Under the pieces are notes generated by a model. The model had not been told where the DNA came from and made no database searches. It worked only from the letters and a program-made list of their open reading frames with translations. A program made the translations under genes and the position numbers. 64,000 bases of DNA from Pomacea canaliculata (lineage: Eukaryota; Mollusca; Gastropoda; Architaenioglossa; Ampullariidae): the NCBI RefSeq assembly GCF_003073045.1, contig NC_037592.1, positions 11,436,007-11,500,006 of the forward strand, read 5' to 3'. Shown one piece after another: positions 47,801 to 56,379 of this stretch; the stretch's first letter is position 1, and every line of letters begins with the position of its first letter.

Positions 47801-50539
47801 GATCACTTCCACAGTTGTTGACGATGTCCCCATTAAAAGACTGTGGAGTACAATAGAATATACAGTAGTACCTCTAGTACTCAAGTACATTAGCACTCAG
47901 TTGACAACCTTTGAAAGATTATGAAGACTATCAGTTTAGGAACACAATGCAGTGATACGTCAAAGCTGATAACTTGACATGAGTGTTATCAAAGACGTGT
48001 AAAAACTTAGGATGCATGAGGTGAAACCTCAGCACTTTAAAAGATGAATGCAGCTTAATAACACAGTAAGCTCTTACCAAACATATTGGCTGTGATTTGA
48101 GTTTTGTCCATTGTATCTGAAACAGTGGTTAAAAAATTGTTTACTTTATCGAATTAGCTTAGTCTCTTTACATATGGTTGCTACTGGTTATGAACTTGTG
48201 AACAGAAAAATAAAAGATAAGAGTCAATATGTGTGTGTGCACGCATACATATATAAGGGTTCATACAGGTCAGACTGAAAATTCAAAACTCTTCTCACTC
48301 TCTCTTTCATTTTTCAAATATGATTGAAGTGACAATTTGCACAAAATCTCGCAAGCATCTGCTTCTTTCTCTCAATCAATCAAATACACCCCCCCTGATT
48401 GATATGTTGTAGCTGACTGATATATGGAAGAAACATAGAATAAATTTGCCTAAACCGCTACCACAAAGGAAGGACTCATGCCGACAGATATGAAGGCATG
48501 CATTAATAATTTGAACAAAATGTGTGACTTGATCTGTTTCCTCATCCCTCATCATCTCCCTGTTTTGTCATTGACTTTCTGATCACCTTTTTGCCCTTCC
48601 CCTCAATCCAGCACCACTAACCTGTCCTAACTGCCTCAACTCCCGCCTGTTAGGTCCCTTTGCACTTTATACATTGTGTCTTTGTCATTAGAACTTCAAA
48701 GCCTTGATATCTCTAGCCTTATGAAAATTTCTACACTTCAGGCTAGAAAAAAGAAAATTGTTTTGTCCTGGAAAATCATGTTCACAGGAAAAGTTTCTTA
48801 TCCATTCATTGTGACTGAATTTAGTTTAATCAATAAGGTTGTCTGGGTGATGGATAGTCTTGTCTCCATAACTGAAAAATATGCATATAAATATTGTCAG
48901 AACAACCAAATGATTGGCATTTGGATCCACATTACCTTCATTGCAACCCTGTTGCATGTTGCACTTGTAATTTTTAGCCATGTTGGTAGTTCCAACAAGT
49001 CAGTGAGCACCCCTTCATCCAACTCTAGATTTGACAACTCTCCCTCTCCTTTGATAGCGCTGACATTCAGTTTGTCAGGGGAAAGGTTTTTGGCAAACCT
49101 GCACAAAATTAGATGGTATAATGTCTACATCAATTATTAAAATGAAAGGTGGTGTCAGAAACTGTTGAGTTAGGGTGTGTGTGTGTGACTGTGTGTGTAG
49201 GCTGTCTTGTGTTGGTAGAAAGTCAATTTTCACTTTAACAAAATGCTCAGGGAGCTCACAGCATACCAGCAGGCATTGAACCCCATATTTTTATTTACAA
49301 GTTTGACTGCTAAAGTTCACTTTAACTGCTACAAATTCATATAAAGGATTGTACATTGACAATAAAATTTCATTACTTTGCAACTGAGATAAACAAAGCG
49401 TGATCATCAAGCAAGGATTAATCTAGGTCAATCTCAAGAACAGATTAGTTTATCAGGAAAGTAAAGATTTAGAGTTCAAAGACTCAATCAATATAGGAGC
49501 CAGAGAAAAAGAAACAATGGAATAAAGACAATTGATCCATGCTTGAATGGGTAGTCTGTGCAGAGATCAAAGGAGAAATATAACACGATATTGTTTCCAT
49601 AGTCAGACAACAACAAAGGTTAGTGAGGTCTAAAGTCTATGAATAATACCTAGATCAGCAACAAAGCCGTAATTCATTGAAGCCAAGCTTATAACAATAG
49701 TACTATCAGACAGATAAACAGAGTCTCATGCATTAAGAATGCTTTACAAAATATAAAGTTACAATGTCTTAAGCCAAACCTGAGATACATTTTAGCTATC
49801 ACAAAAGTTCTAGAGCACAGTTTAAACCAACTAAAAACTTACATCATCGTTAACATGGTAAAAAAAAAAAAAAAAGGTAAAAAAAATGGTAAGAACTGAA
49901 AAAGGACATATCCCGCCTGAAATCATTTAAGTAAAATTAATGCCTCTGCAAGTTACAAAATTTTTCCCTCCTCCCTCTTTTAGTTTTCACAAGCTTACCA
50001 GTCTTGGAAACATACCAGGTAATAAGAAAATAGTTCACATAGATTTCTCTTGACACTGTAATAAATTGCCACTCCCCCTTTACCAAAACAAAATCCACAA
50101 TCTTGACGTTCACCTTACTCTTACACAGAATTCACTAGTGAAAATCAAATGAACATGTTTTTTTCTCACAACAGTAATGAATTCTGAACATTTAACAACA
50201 ATACTGTGTGAAATGATGAACTAAACATGAATTAAAACTGCTTTATCGAATTAAAACGAAGACGATAATTCCTAATAAACATGATCGAAACGTAACCACT
50301 TTTTTCGAGATTGTAACTGTGACTATTGCATTCTTCACGCTTAACACCTTTGAAATATTTTATCAAACATAAAGTATTATAGTAGCTAGAATTATTTAAT
50401 ACTTTGCAGTTAAGAGGTACAACACATATTAAGACTTTACAATCTTAAAATGTTTCCAATATGATAACAACACTTTCATTAAACTCTTGTCTTACTTGGA
50501 AAGATGTTTCAAAATTTGGTTTTTTAAGAGAGAAGTCAT
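20875..50539 (-). CDS. BLTP3: BLTP3 (UHRF1BP1/UHRF1BP1L-type) bridge-like lipid transfer protein, 21 coding exons
   Basis: Chorein/VPS13-superfamily protein; relatives form a hydrophobic groove that moves lipids at endosomal contact sites. Minus-strand coding exons: 50539-50496, 49098-48936, 48116-48078, 47142-47060, 46629-46521, 46333-46097, 45663-45500, 41819-41639, 40543-40454, 36709-36555, 35906-35700, 35551-35386, 29431-29325, 28786-28718, 27161-26769, 25438-24727, 24277-23676, 23414-23258, 22738-22446, 21712-21601, 21359-20875. Every junction is GT-AG and in phase; about 1,522 aa (human paralogues about 1,440-1,464). N-terminus MTSLLKNQILKHLSK then FAKNLSPDK and the chorein run GEGELSNLELDEGVL, LPTWL; later FDFYPFHPA, YTDYYFPDG, VNHYQYIFL. 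Residues about 1000-1170 are acidic/Ser-rich; about 1385-1515 is coiled coil. Exon 6 lacks one base near 46235. Hosts a nested GPCR in intron 12. Confidence 0.95.
21999..22223 (-). mobile_element. tRNA-derived SINE with near-perfect TSD
   Basis: Read on the minus strand: GTGTGGTTGGTACAGTGGTA (A-box-like), then GTCCTGGGTTCAGCTTTC (B-box-like GGTTCA). A 21-bp duplication (CACATGCAGAGAAAGA twice on the plus strand) lies inside. Flanks ACTTTTTGAAGA (21999-22010) and ACTCTTTGAAGA (22212-22223) match at 11 of 12, so the body is 22011-22211. Inserted in BLTP3 intron 19. Confidence 0.65.
26388..26677 (-). mobile_element. tRNA-derived SINE with perfect 10-bp TSD
   Basis: Minus-strand reading starts AGGCAGCATAGCCTGGTGAT (A box TAGCCTGGTGAT), followed by CACAGGTTCAAGGCC (B box GGTTCAAGG), a body with GGTACCTGATTTATCAGGGG, and a CTTTACCTTCAG tail. 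The 270-bp body (26398-26667) is flanked by CTGACAATAA on both sides (26388-26397, 26668-26677). Located in BLTP3 intron 15, just beyond exon 15. Confidence 0.85.
27730..28425 (+). mobile_element. RTE-like LINE fragment, internally deleted
   Basis: Plus-strand coding remnants across frames: ENWIESQCRDTEDGMA, KTDQHKNSVIDDYLLTES, NRWTEYCK, then SKEWTQSSVIPLPNKGNSKQ, QNYRT, and directly FNIFLENIMFKALYECHTS and GGRPICSLRFADDIDLLAGT. In intact relatives the RT segment between NYRT and LFNIFLENI is long, so about 200-300 codons are missing. In BLTP3 intron 14, opposite to the gene. Family name is inference. Confidence 0.72.
29735..30620 (+). mobile_element. RTE-like LINE fragment, 3' half
   Basis: Plus-strand remnants: VPLFNNQLGDFSDNSGCLS, a decayed FADD-box region, SCFQYLGATLSRNGSCMAD, IRITTAAVAMARLDRIWHS, then near 30450-30570 GHWRVVAANVDSGRTGRQE and TPCRTCSPPPK, the C-terminal end of the same LINE family as 4552-5610. 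Several stops and frameshifts. In BLTP3 intron 12, upstream of the nested GPCR. Confidence 0.7.
32038..35019 (+). CDS. Class A GPCR, Tre1/moody/GPR84-like, nested antisense in BLTP3 intron 12
   Basis: Seven-pass plasma-membrane receptor; ligand unknown. Exons 32038-32444, 33215-33482 and 34666-35019, GT-AG and in phase; 1,029 nt, 342 aa. N-glycosylation sequons at N10 and N14; TM1 with N44 (1.50); TM2 VNNQISC, placing N72 where class A normally has Asp 2.50; Cys in GLCKAF and in GFCSII for the extracellular disulphide; NRY at 123-125 instead of DRY; Trp in TM4 (LSWLLFP); TM5 LLPF; TM6 TYFPC rather than CWxP; TM7 NPIVY at 293-297; short C-tail. NRY with NPxxY recalls Drosophila Tre1 and relatives, so that grouping is likely but not proved; a melatonin-like receptor is the main alternative. 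AATAAA at 35278-35283. The transcript would end about 100 bp before BLTP3 exon 12. Confidence 0.88.
33780..34165 (-). repeat. LINE reverse-transcriptase C-terminal remnant
   Basis: Minus-strand frame contains STLGRNSFPVFGLKVWNFLP and GTLKNIFKHIFSPY, the pattern of the last part of CR1/L2/Jockey-type ORF2 (GxxxWNSLP followed by FKxxLKxxL). Inside GPCR intron 2. Short and diverged. Confidence 0.5.
35278..35283 (+). terminator. Candidate polyadenylation signal of the nested GPCR
   Basis: AATAAA about 260 bp after the GPCR stop codon and 100 bp before the nearest BLTP3 exon edge (35386). Confidence 0.45.
37819..38158. mobile_element. hAT-type MITE with perfect 8-bp TSD
   Basis: Begins CAGTGGTTCTCAAAGTGTGG and ends AAACTTTGAGAACCACTG; the outer 17 bp are inverted repeats with one difference. 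Flanked by ATCTAAAA on both sides (37811-37818, 38159-38166). 340 bp with repeated GTGGTCCGCGG words, including a near-palindrome at 37837-37863 (GGTCCGCGGACCACTAGTGG then TCCGTGG). No coding capacity. In BLTP3 intron 9. Confidence 0.93.
40757..41489. mobile_element. MITE with perfect 25-bp TIRs (host of a nested hAT MITE)
   Basis: The left end CAGTCAAATCTCCCTACTAT (then GCCAC) is the exact reverse complement of the right end over 25 bp, with TA duplicated at 40755-40756 and 41490-41491 (Tc1/mariner-type target). Inside each arm GGGACCGAGCAAAAGTGGCA and GAGAGTGGCATAGTAGAG recur as direct repeats. Without the 166-bp hAT insertion plus TSD the element is about 567 bp. In BLTP3 intron 8. Confidence 0.92.
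40882..41039. mobile_element. hAT-type MITE nested inside the 40757-41489 MITE
   Basis: 158 bp beginning CAGGGGTGGGCAA and ending TTGCCCAGGTCTG (10 of 13 TIR positions match), flanked by perfect 8-bp duplications GTCCAAAG at 40874-40881 and 41040-41047. GGGCCGCATGAG and GGGCCGG words match the common CAGGGGTGGGCAA hAT group. The younger of the two insertions. Confidence 0.9.
42930..45190 (+). mobile_element. CR1/L2-like LINE, internally deleted and frameshifted
   Basis: Plus-strand remnants in the expected order: APGCYTRHQLLAL near 42990; FFNARSVSSNQQA (43591); DLDIMPLTETWLRDGGDE (apurinic endonuclease, 43670); DHCNTLGSIPVVVGDVN (44000); SSDHYCVQF (44235); then RT: AYCPFHSTEIALLKVTND (44573), SAAFDTIDHT (44672, one frameshift), GVPPGSVLGPILFIM and FADDTQLY (44920). 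It then jumps to the C-terminal FKRPLKTYLFSKYY (44980), so the RT region after FADD is deleted. An L2-like tail follows (45240-45300). In BLTP3 intron 7. Confidence 0.72.
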
Positions 50540-51095
50540 GACGTTGCTTCTGGACACACTCTGCTTGCGATAAGTTGTTCACAAAAAAAGTGTTCCGGTA
50601 GCGGTGAAGTGCACCCGAACGTCTGCTGTCAATCTTCGCAACGCCATATCCAGTCGTCACGCATGTATGTCGCTAACAGCACCTCAATACACAAATCAGC
50701 ATAGAGCGTCCAAAATTTAACGTTCATTAACAAGCATCGTTTTAAGGTTACAATAGGTATACTATGTAATCCTACAAAAATGCTCTTCCAAAGTATGTCT
50801 CAACAAATTATTTGTTTTCGGCGATGGATGGCTACGGCTTTTGAAGGGAGGCCATTCCTGAGCGACTTTTTGGCCTCTTGTATGACAACATGATTGATCT
50901 ATTATTTAAAATAATTTAGGAATGGAAATAGTCATGTAATTTTCCAGATTTTAGCTGAATTACATTCTTAGTATTTACCAGAAAAAATTATCAACGAGGG
51001 CGCAGACTGTCATTAGTCGGTCTTGTGTGTTTATTTGTGTCCCTGAGAAGGCCTCCGAAATGGGATGTGACATCATTGCCTTGTTTGCATCCATT
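50540..51095. promoter_or_regulatory. 5' flank of BLTP3, possibly shared with a plus-strand transcript
   Basis: 557 bp between the BLTP3 start codon (50539) and a plus-strand ATG with a following donor (51096). CpG dinucleotides are denser here than in the introns (GTTCCGGTAGCGGTGAAG near 50592; GGCGATGGATGGCTACGG near 50820). No clear TATA box. Start-site mapping is needed to decide whether it is bidirectional. Confidence 0.4.
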
Positions 51096-51129
51096 ATGGC
51101 TGAACTTCCGATGAGAAAAGCAAGTGATG
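51096..51129 (+). other. Possible first exon of a plus-strand transcript (perhaps a remote LNX 5' exon)
   Basis: ATG at 51096 opens MAELPMRKASD and meets a strong donor (GATG|GTAAGTG) at 51130. It cannot be joined in frame to the LNX RING exon as read here, because an in-frame TAG (56353-56355) lies upstream of the RING ATG. If real it would be a non-coding or uORF-bearing leader of LNX, or belong to a gene I could not complete. Confidence 0.3.
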
Positions 51130-54070
51130 GTAAGTGTTGTCAGAAGAATTAAAATATTGAATGGGTTGTAGTCGCATGTAAAACATATTTGCGTGCAAAA
51201 TAATATTTAAAGCCTTACAAAACTATCTAGATGGACTAAAAAGTGCTTAACTAATCATCGAGGGGGAAATAACGTCGCCAAAATACTCAACCGGTGAATG
51301 CATTCTCTTGTCTTGATCGTCAGTGACAAAGTCCCATTTCTGACTTTTTCGACCAGAATGTAAATAAAGTTGGGGTTCTTGTCTGTTAACTTTGAGAATT
51401 TATTCAAAAAACTTCAGATATAATAAATTTTAATGTATAAACAGTTTGTAATGATGATGTCTAGAATTTATTAACGACTATGTGAGTGACAGTGTGAGTC
51501 AACAACCTTTGTTAGTCGATTACAGGCTGTTTTTATCAGTAATTCAGTTGATTGGCCATCCTGAAGATAACAAGGCACAACCGTTTGTAGCACACAAGAA
51601 GCAATTTGCAAAAATAAGTGATAGTTTCAGAGATGATTTAAAAATCTGGAGAGTGACACGTAGATCCCTGTGACCATGACAACGTTAATCAGAGTAGGCG
51701 AGTTTAGCACCCGACAAGTTATCGTACACAAATTACCATGTAGAGGAAGTCATGGCTCAAATACCTAAATATTATAAGCCATTCACCATTGTACATTTCT
51801 GAATGAGTTTACATTTTTTTTTCAGAACATGATTGGTAATGTGCCGATTTTAATTTTTAAATATCTTAAGAATTATGAATCAGAAAAGCAAACATCATTC
51901 ATGTGATTTATTTGATACTTTTTTTAAAATGATAATTACAACCTTACCTTGATTAGCTGAAAACATATTCATTACATTAATGTCATGACATATATCATCG
52001 TTATAGATATGAGGATATTAAAATTTAGAGTAATGACCTCATAGATGTATTCAAAAATTGTTAACTAAATATGCAGCAAGTATCTGTCATCAATAAATTT
52101 GTTTTCAGTCTTTTATCATCTTTTAATGTTTTATAGCTCAGAGTTTCTTGCTTAGTCACAGGTAGATATGGTAGACTTTACATGTTCAAGTAAACTGAAA
52201 AGTTTAGTCAATGTAGACAAGAAAGGTAAAATACTAGATTAAGCAAAATAGAGAGTTTCACAATAAAAGTTCAAATTAGAGTAGTATTAGAGGATTAGCA
52301 TTGTTATAAATCCTTTACCATATGTCATTGAATTATATGCATGTATTTTTTATCAGTGTCACTAGTCAGTACTTGTTAAAAGACAGCATTTACTGGCAAA
52401 GGGGATGATTACACAAAATTTCTGCATAGGAATTGAAAAAATACTTTACAAGCTATAAAATGGTATTTTCAATATTCTGACACAATATGAAAATTCAGAT
52501 ACTTGTTACTGCCTATGTAGAATAAAGGTCAAGAGCATATATTATATGCAACATTTTGTCTCACTTCTGTCTCTGACTACTCATAAGGTCCTGCCTTTTT
52601 TTCCATGAGTATAAAGTGGAAAGTGTAAGAAAAGGCAGACATTGTCATGTAATAGGTCTGTGGCAAATCTTTTTGTTTCCTCTGGGAAAAATCCCCAGTC
52701 TTTAAAGGACAAAACAAATGCAACATTTTTTCTTTATGATCGGGTTAAGTTCATTTTACAATAACGACTCCTGAAATATGAGTACATAATTATGCTTAAT
52801 TTTTCAAGATATAAGCCTTTGAACATCAGCATTCTCACCTGCCACTAGGGAAGCAGAAGAAAGTACTCCCCTATACTGGAGAATTTTGTTGTGCACCAGT
52901 AGTATTTGCAACAGCAAGTGTGGCTCAGTTTAGCAAATTTATGCATGTTTTTGAGTCAAAAAAAGAAACATTGCTTAGGTTGTGTTTAAGAAGCAATTTT
53001 TTTCCCAGAAAATAAAATGACTGATTTTGAAATATTGCCCCACAGATTTGAACTTTAGCTTAGAAGTGAAAAAAATTTAAAAGGTCCAAACCAATTTTAC
53101 TTGACAGATTTGTAAGTAAATCTTCTCCAGATCAAAATTTAATGGGCAACAATCATGATCATTGCTGTCTACGTTGTACTATTGATTCTCAAAGTTGACA
53201 CATTTGAGTTAATTTTTCCATGTGCATTGTTGTTAAAAAAAATGTAAACACACTTCAAATGTGCATTTGTCTAAGATGAATTTCTGTCATTTTTTTATTT
53301 GATATAAGGTTAATCTAAAGCATTGCATTTTTATTTTATAGTTACAACTGACTACTGATAACGACTTTTTTACCATTAAAAATATAACATAAAAATTTGA
53401 TATATATTTATCGATGTAAAGACGTTTCTTTATTGCATGCATAATTTACTATTTACTTTCATCTGTTCCTGTTTAAGCCCCTCCTACATTTGTCACCCTC
53501 AATTTTTTTTTTAGCTGCTTCAAGCATGCACATCAGTGGTGCCCTCACAATGTCAGTTGATTTTAGCATTGTGCTGGATAAGGATAGTACTGATGATGTG
53601 TTTGTGACTGTGTCATGGTGTTACATGTAGACCATCTGGTCCTTGATCTTTACACATTTTATCAGCAGTCATAGTTGCTTTTAATAGCTCGTGCTTTTGT
53701 ATAGTTGGCACTCCTGTAGGAAGATCACTTTGTTTTACTGAAAGTCCAAGATTTGCTTGTAACTGTATGACTGAATAACAATCAATTTTTAAATGCTTTG
53801 AGCAAATTCTTGAGTACAGTATGGGGACGAAGTTTCATGGCACGTTTGAACAAAGCAGAGATCTGCATAATTAAGATATCTGAAAAGTTAATCCGCTGCA
53901 GTTTGTTGCCATTATCTTTAGGATTTCCTAAGCGAGTACAACCTCCATCTGAGTGTGGAAGAGAACATTCAGCAGCAGCACATTGAGTCCTGTTTTCTTT
54001 TACCCAGCATTGTGCATCTTTTATATATTATAAAATTATCTATAATAAAATGTTGGAACTCAAGCAATTT
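51130..54070. other. No gene recognised
   Basis: A/T-rich. The open frames at 51482-51673 and 53798-53986 resemble no family. No TIR, SINE or LINE signature stood out. Probably the first intron of a plus-strand transcript, or plain intergenic DNA. Confidence 0.3.
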
Positions 54071-54079
54071 TTTTTTTAA

Positions 54080-54290
54080 TGGTCCATAGTCTGGTGCAGT
54101 CTTCTAGAGCAGAGCACCCTTGGTTCAAATTTCTGTGTAGCCTGTGAGTGGAGAACTCGCCACTTCCTAATTTATGAAGGAAGCTAAAAAAGCTGTAAAT
54201 GGGGAGGGTTGGGTTCCACCTCCCAAACAGTGTCCTAGAAGTGGTGAATCTCGTTAAAGGCTGTGGAATCTTGATCTTTTACATTTAGAA
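54080..54290 (+). mobile_element. tRNA-derived SINE
   Basis: TCCATAGTCTGGTGCAGTC (A-box-like), 30 bp later CCTTGGTTCAAATTTCTG (B box GGTTCAAAT), then a non-tRNA body with GGAGAACTCGCCACTTCC and GGGTTCCACCTCCCAAAC, ending near TGGAATCTTGATCTTTT. Flanking duplications are not clear. Confidence 0.55.
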
Positions 54291-54699
54291 AAACTGCATC
54301 AGCACATCCAATTGCTGTTAGTGGTAGTAGGATAGAAGTGAGAGAGAAGAGGGAGGTGTTTGCTTCTGTGCACAAAATGGAGGAATAGAGTGTATAGGAT
54401 TATCTTAAAATTTCTAGGATCATTGAAGACAGCTGTATGTTTCCCAAACAGTGAATGTGCCAGTGCAATTAAATAGTGTAATGGCATAGCCTTCTGAAAG
54501 GAAATGTTTTTAAGCAAAATAGCAAAGAAGCCGCGTGTTGAATGGCATATTAGTTATCAACCAAAGCAGGGAAAACATAATGTAAAGCAAATGTCACGCT
54601 TATAATATGAAGACTTTGGTAAGACACATATTGGCTGATGTTTTGGTAGAGCTAGATTAATTAAGACTGTAGCTTATTCATCCGACGTAATAAGTATTC

Positions 54700-55340
54700 G
54701 CTTTTAGTAGTTGGTATTCACAAGCGCGTGCAGTGACTGCCAGGCGCATCATTCGGCTCCTCATTGAACCCTGTGCTCGTCCGCCCTAGCTCCTGGAGTT
54801 GCAGTTGGCTATTTTTAGCAATGATGTAAGGGGCAAGCGCGAGCGTGTCCTCCAACGTAAAGAAGAAATTTTACGATTACTGAACATTATTTCACTATTC
54901 CAAGTATTTGAATTTAGAAATACTTCATGGAGCGTTTTCATTGCTGTCTGATTGTGTGGCAGCCAGCCTTGCATAAGTTTCGCAATTCGCGCGCTGTGCT
55001 AGTAAGTCAGCAACACAAGGGCAGCGCCAGTGAAGGGAGGCAAATCCAGACGTTTAATCTGTCGGATCCCACCTCCACCTGTGAACTTGAAGGAGTGTTA
55101 TTTTAAGCCCGTTCCAAGCTTATGTCAAGGAAAAGCCAAGGCGCTATTTATTTGTCTCGCCGCTGTAGTGGACATTTGTTGAGGACCACTGTGACTCAGG
55201 TGTAGTAGCTACTGTGGTTGAGTTGATTAGGTACGTGGTACTACAAGATTATACACTTTGATACAAAAAGGATGTCTTAAGATCTGGTGTCGCCGCTCAT
55301 CTTAGCTGTAATTGCCTTTCAGCCGTGTCTGAATGAAGTC
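54700..55340 (+). promoter_or_regulatory. CpG-rich island upstream of LNX (candidate promoter)
   Basis: G+C and CpG density rise sharply (GGGGCAAGCGCGAGCGTG near 54830; AATTCGCGCGCTGTGC near 54985; GGTGTCGCCGCTCATC near 55288) against an A/T-rich background, about 1.1-1.7 kb upstream of the RING exon. GATTAGGTACGTGG (near 55230) is a possible donor for a 5' UTR exon. No TATA box obvious. Confidence 0.4.
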
Positions 55341-55708
55341 CACAAACGGTCTGTTTTGTCACGGTTATCTCTGAAATGTTTAAATGAAAGAGGATTAACA
55401 CTGACAGGTGCTGAAATGTTGAGTGTCTATTTCTTAATTCTTGCATGACCAAAATGATAGTGTTGCTTTTAAAAAAGAAAGATTACCATGGTATTCCTTT
55501 AACAGTGCTAGTTTTTCTCGTTATATTAATGGCATGTATAGCATATTTTCATTTCCACCTTCTGCATTACTTTATTTCTTTATCGTGCCTAGGTAAGAAT
55601 CAAAATGTTGATTCCAAGATGCAAAAACTAAAAATGGATTTTATATTTCAGATGAATATGAGACACTGTTTATCTTTCTTTAGCTGGTTGCATGTGTCAT
55701 TTGAGATG

Positions 55709-56257
55709 TCAGTCACTGACTCCCTGTTTTTCTGCTGTAAGAATATTATGTTGAATAAAAAGCATTATAAGCTGATATTCAGTACAATCTTTTAGAACTG
55801 TTTTCGAGATTACCTGCATGTATTGTGTTTTCACTAACATCTCTGCCTTTTTGTATTTTACAGGCCAGTCATAGTCATTCTTTTGCCAGTGAAATGGATC
55901 TCTCCAGTGCAATGCCAAGATGCAGTTGACACCTACAAGACAGAGTGGATCCCATGTTTCCCTCTTTTCTATTACCATGCCATGCAGTATTTCCTTTAAA
56001 GTGACAAAATGTGAGGGTTTAGAGTGGCCCGCAGTAGGTTTGGCATCCAGAAGAAACAGTGGGTGTTGCTTGGTGCAAAGGCATGCACAGTTTGGGATGA
56101 GTTGGTCCACAACGGATCTTTCGATTGAGAGCCTAGTATTTTTTGTTAAAGATGTTGTGACCACTTCTTCAATAATGCTGTGGCCAAGACAATAAAAATT
56201 ATAGAGACACAAACTAACACATTTGGTGAATGTCTTATTCCTGATGTGGATAGACAT
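55709..56257 (-). other. Unassigned 182-aa open frame just upstream of the LNX RING exon
   Basis: The longest uninterrupted frame in the window outside BLTP3 exon 16. It contains CACLCTKQHPLFLLDAKPTA, LKEILHGMVIEKRETWDPLC and LHWRDPFHWQKNDYDWPVKY. Composition is protein-like (aromatic, few low-complexity runs), but I do not recognise a domain. It overlaps in antisense a possible LNX leader exon. It could be a transposon-derived fragment, an antisense gene or chance. Confidence 0.25.
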
Positions 56258-56379
56258 AACAAGGTAGGCTTGCCATGATGTCCTGACAGCAACAGAACTC
56301 TTTAGGGGAGGACAAGGAGGGATTCCTGGGAGTCTGAAGGAAGGGCACTTGGTAGTGTTGCCTTAAAAGTGTTGGAATC

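Noticed and set aside
47869..48010. MITE suggested by a TACAGTAGTACCTCTAGTAC start
   Set aside because: I could not find a matching inverted end downstream; at most a solo terminus.
51096..51129. MAELPMRKASD as the N-terminus of LNX
   Set aside because: The RING exon has an in-frame TAG at 56353 upstream of its own ATG, and the one acceptor-like AG after it (56368-56369) does not give the right phase.
55445..55795. 116-aa frame with a hydrophobic stretch resembling a membrane segment
   Set aside because: Leucine/phenylalanine richness follows from T-rich DNA; no Kozak context, no homologue recognised, and it overlaps the antisense frame.
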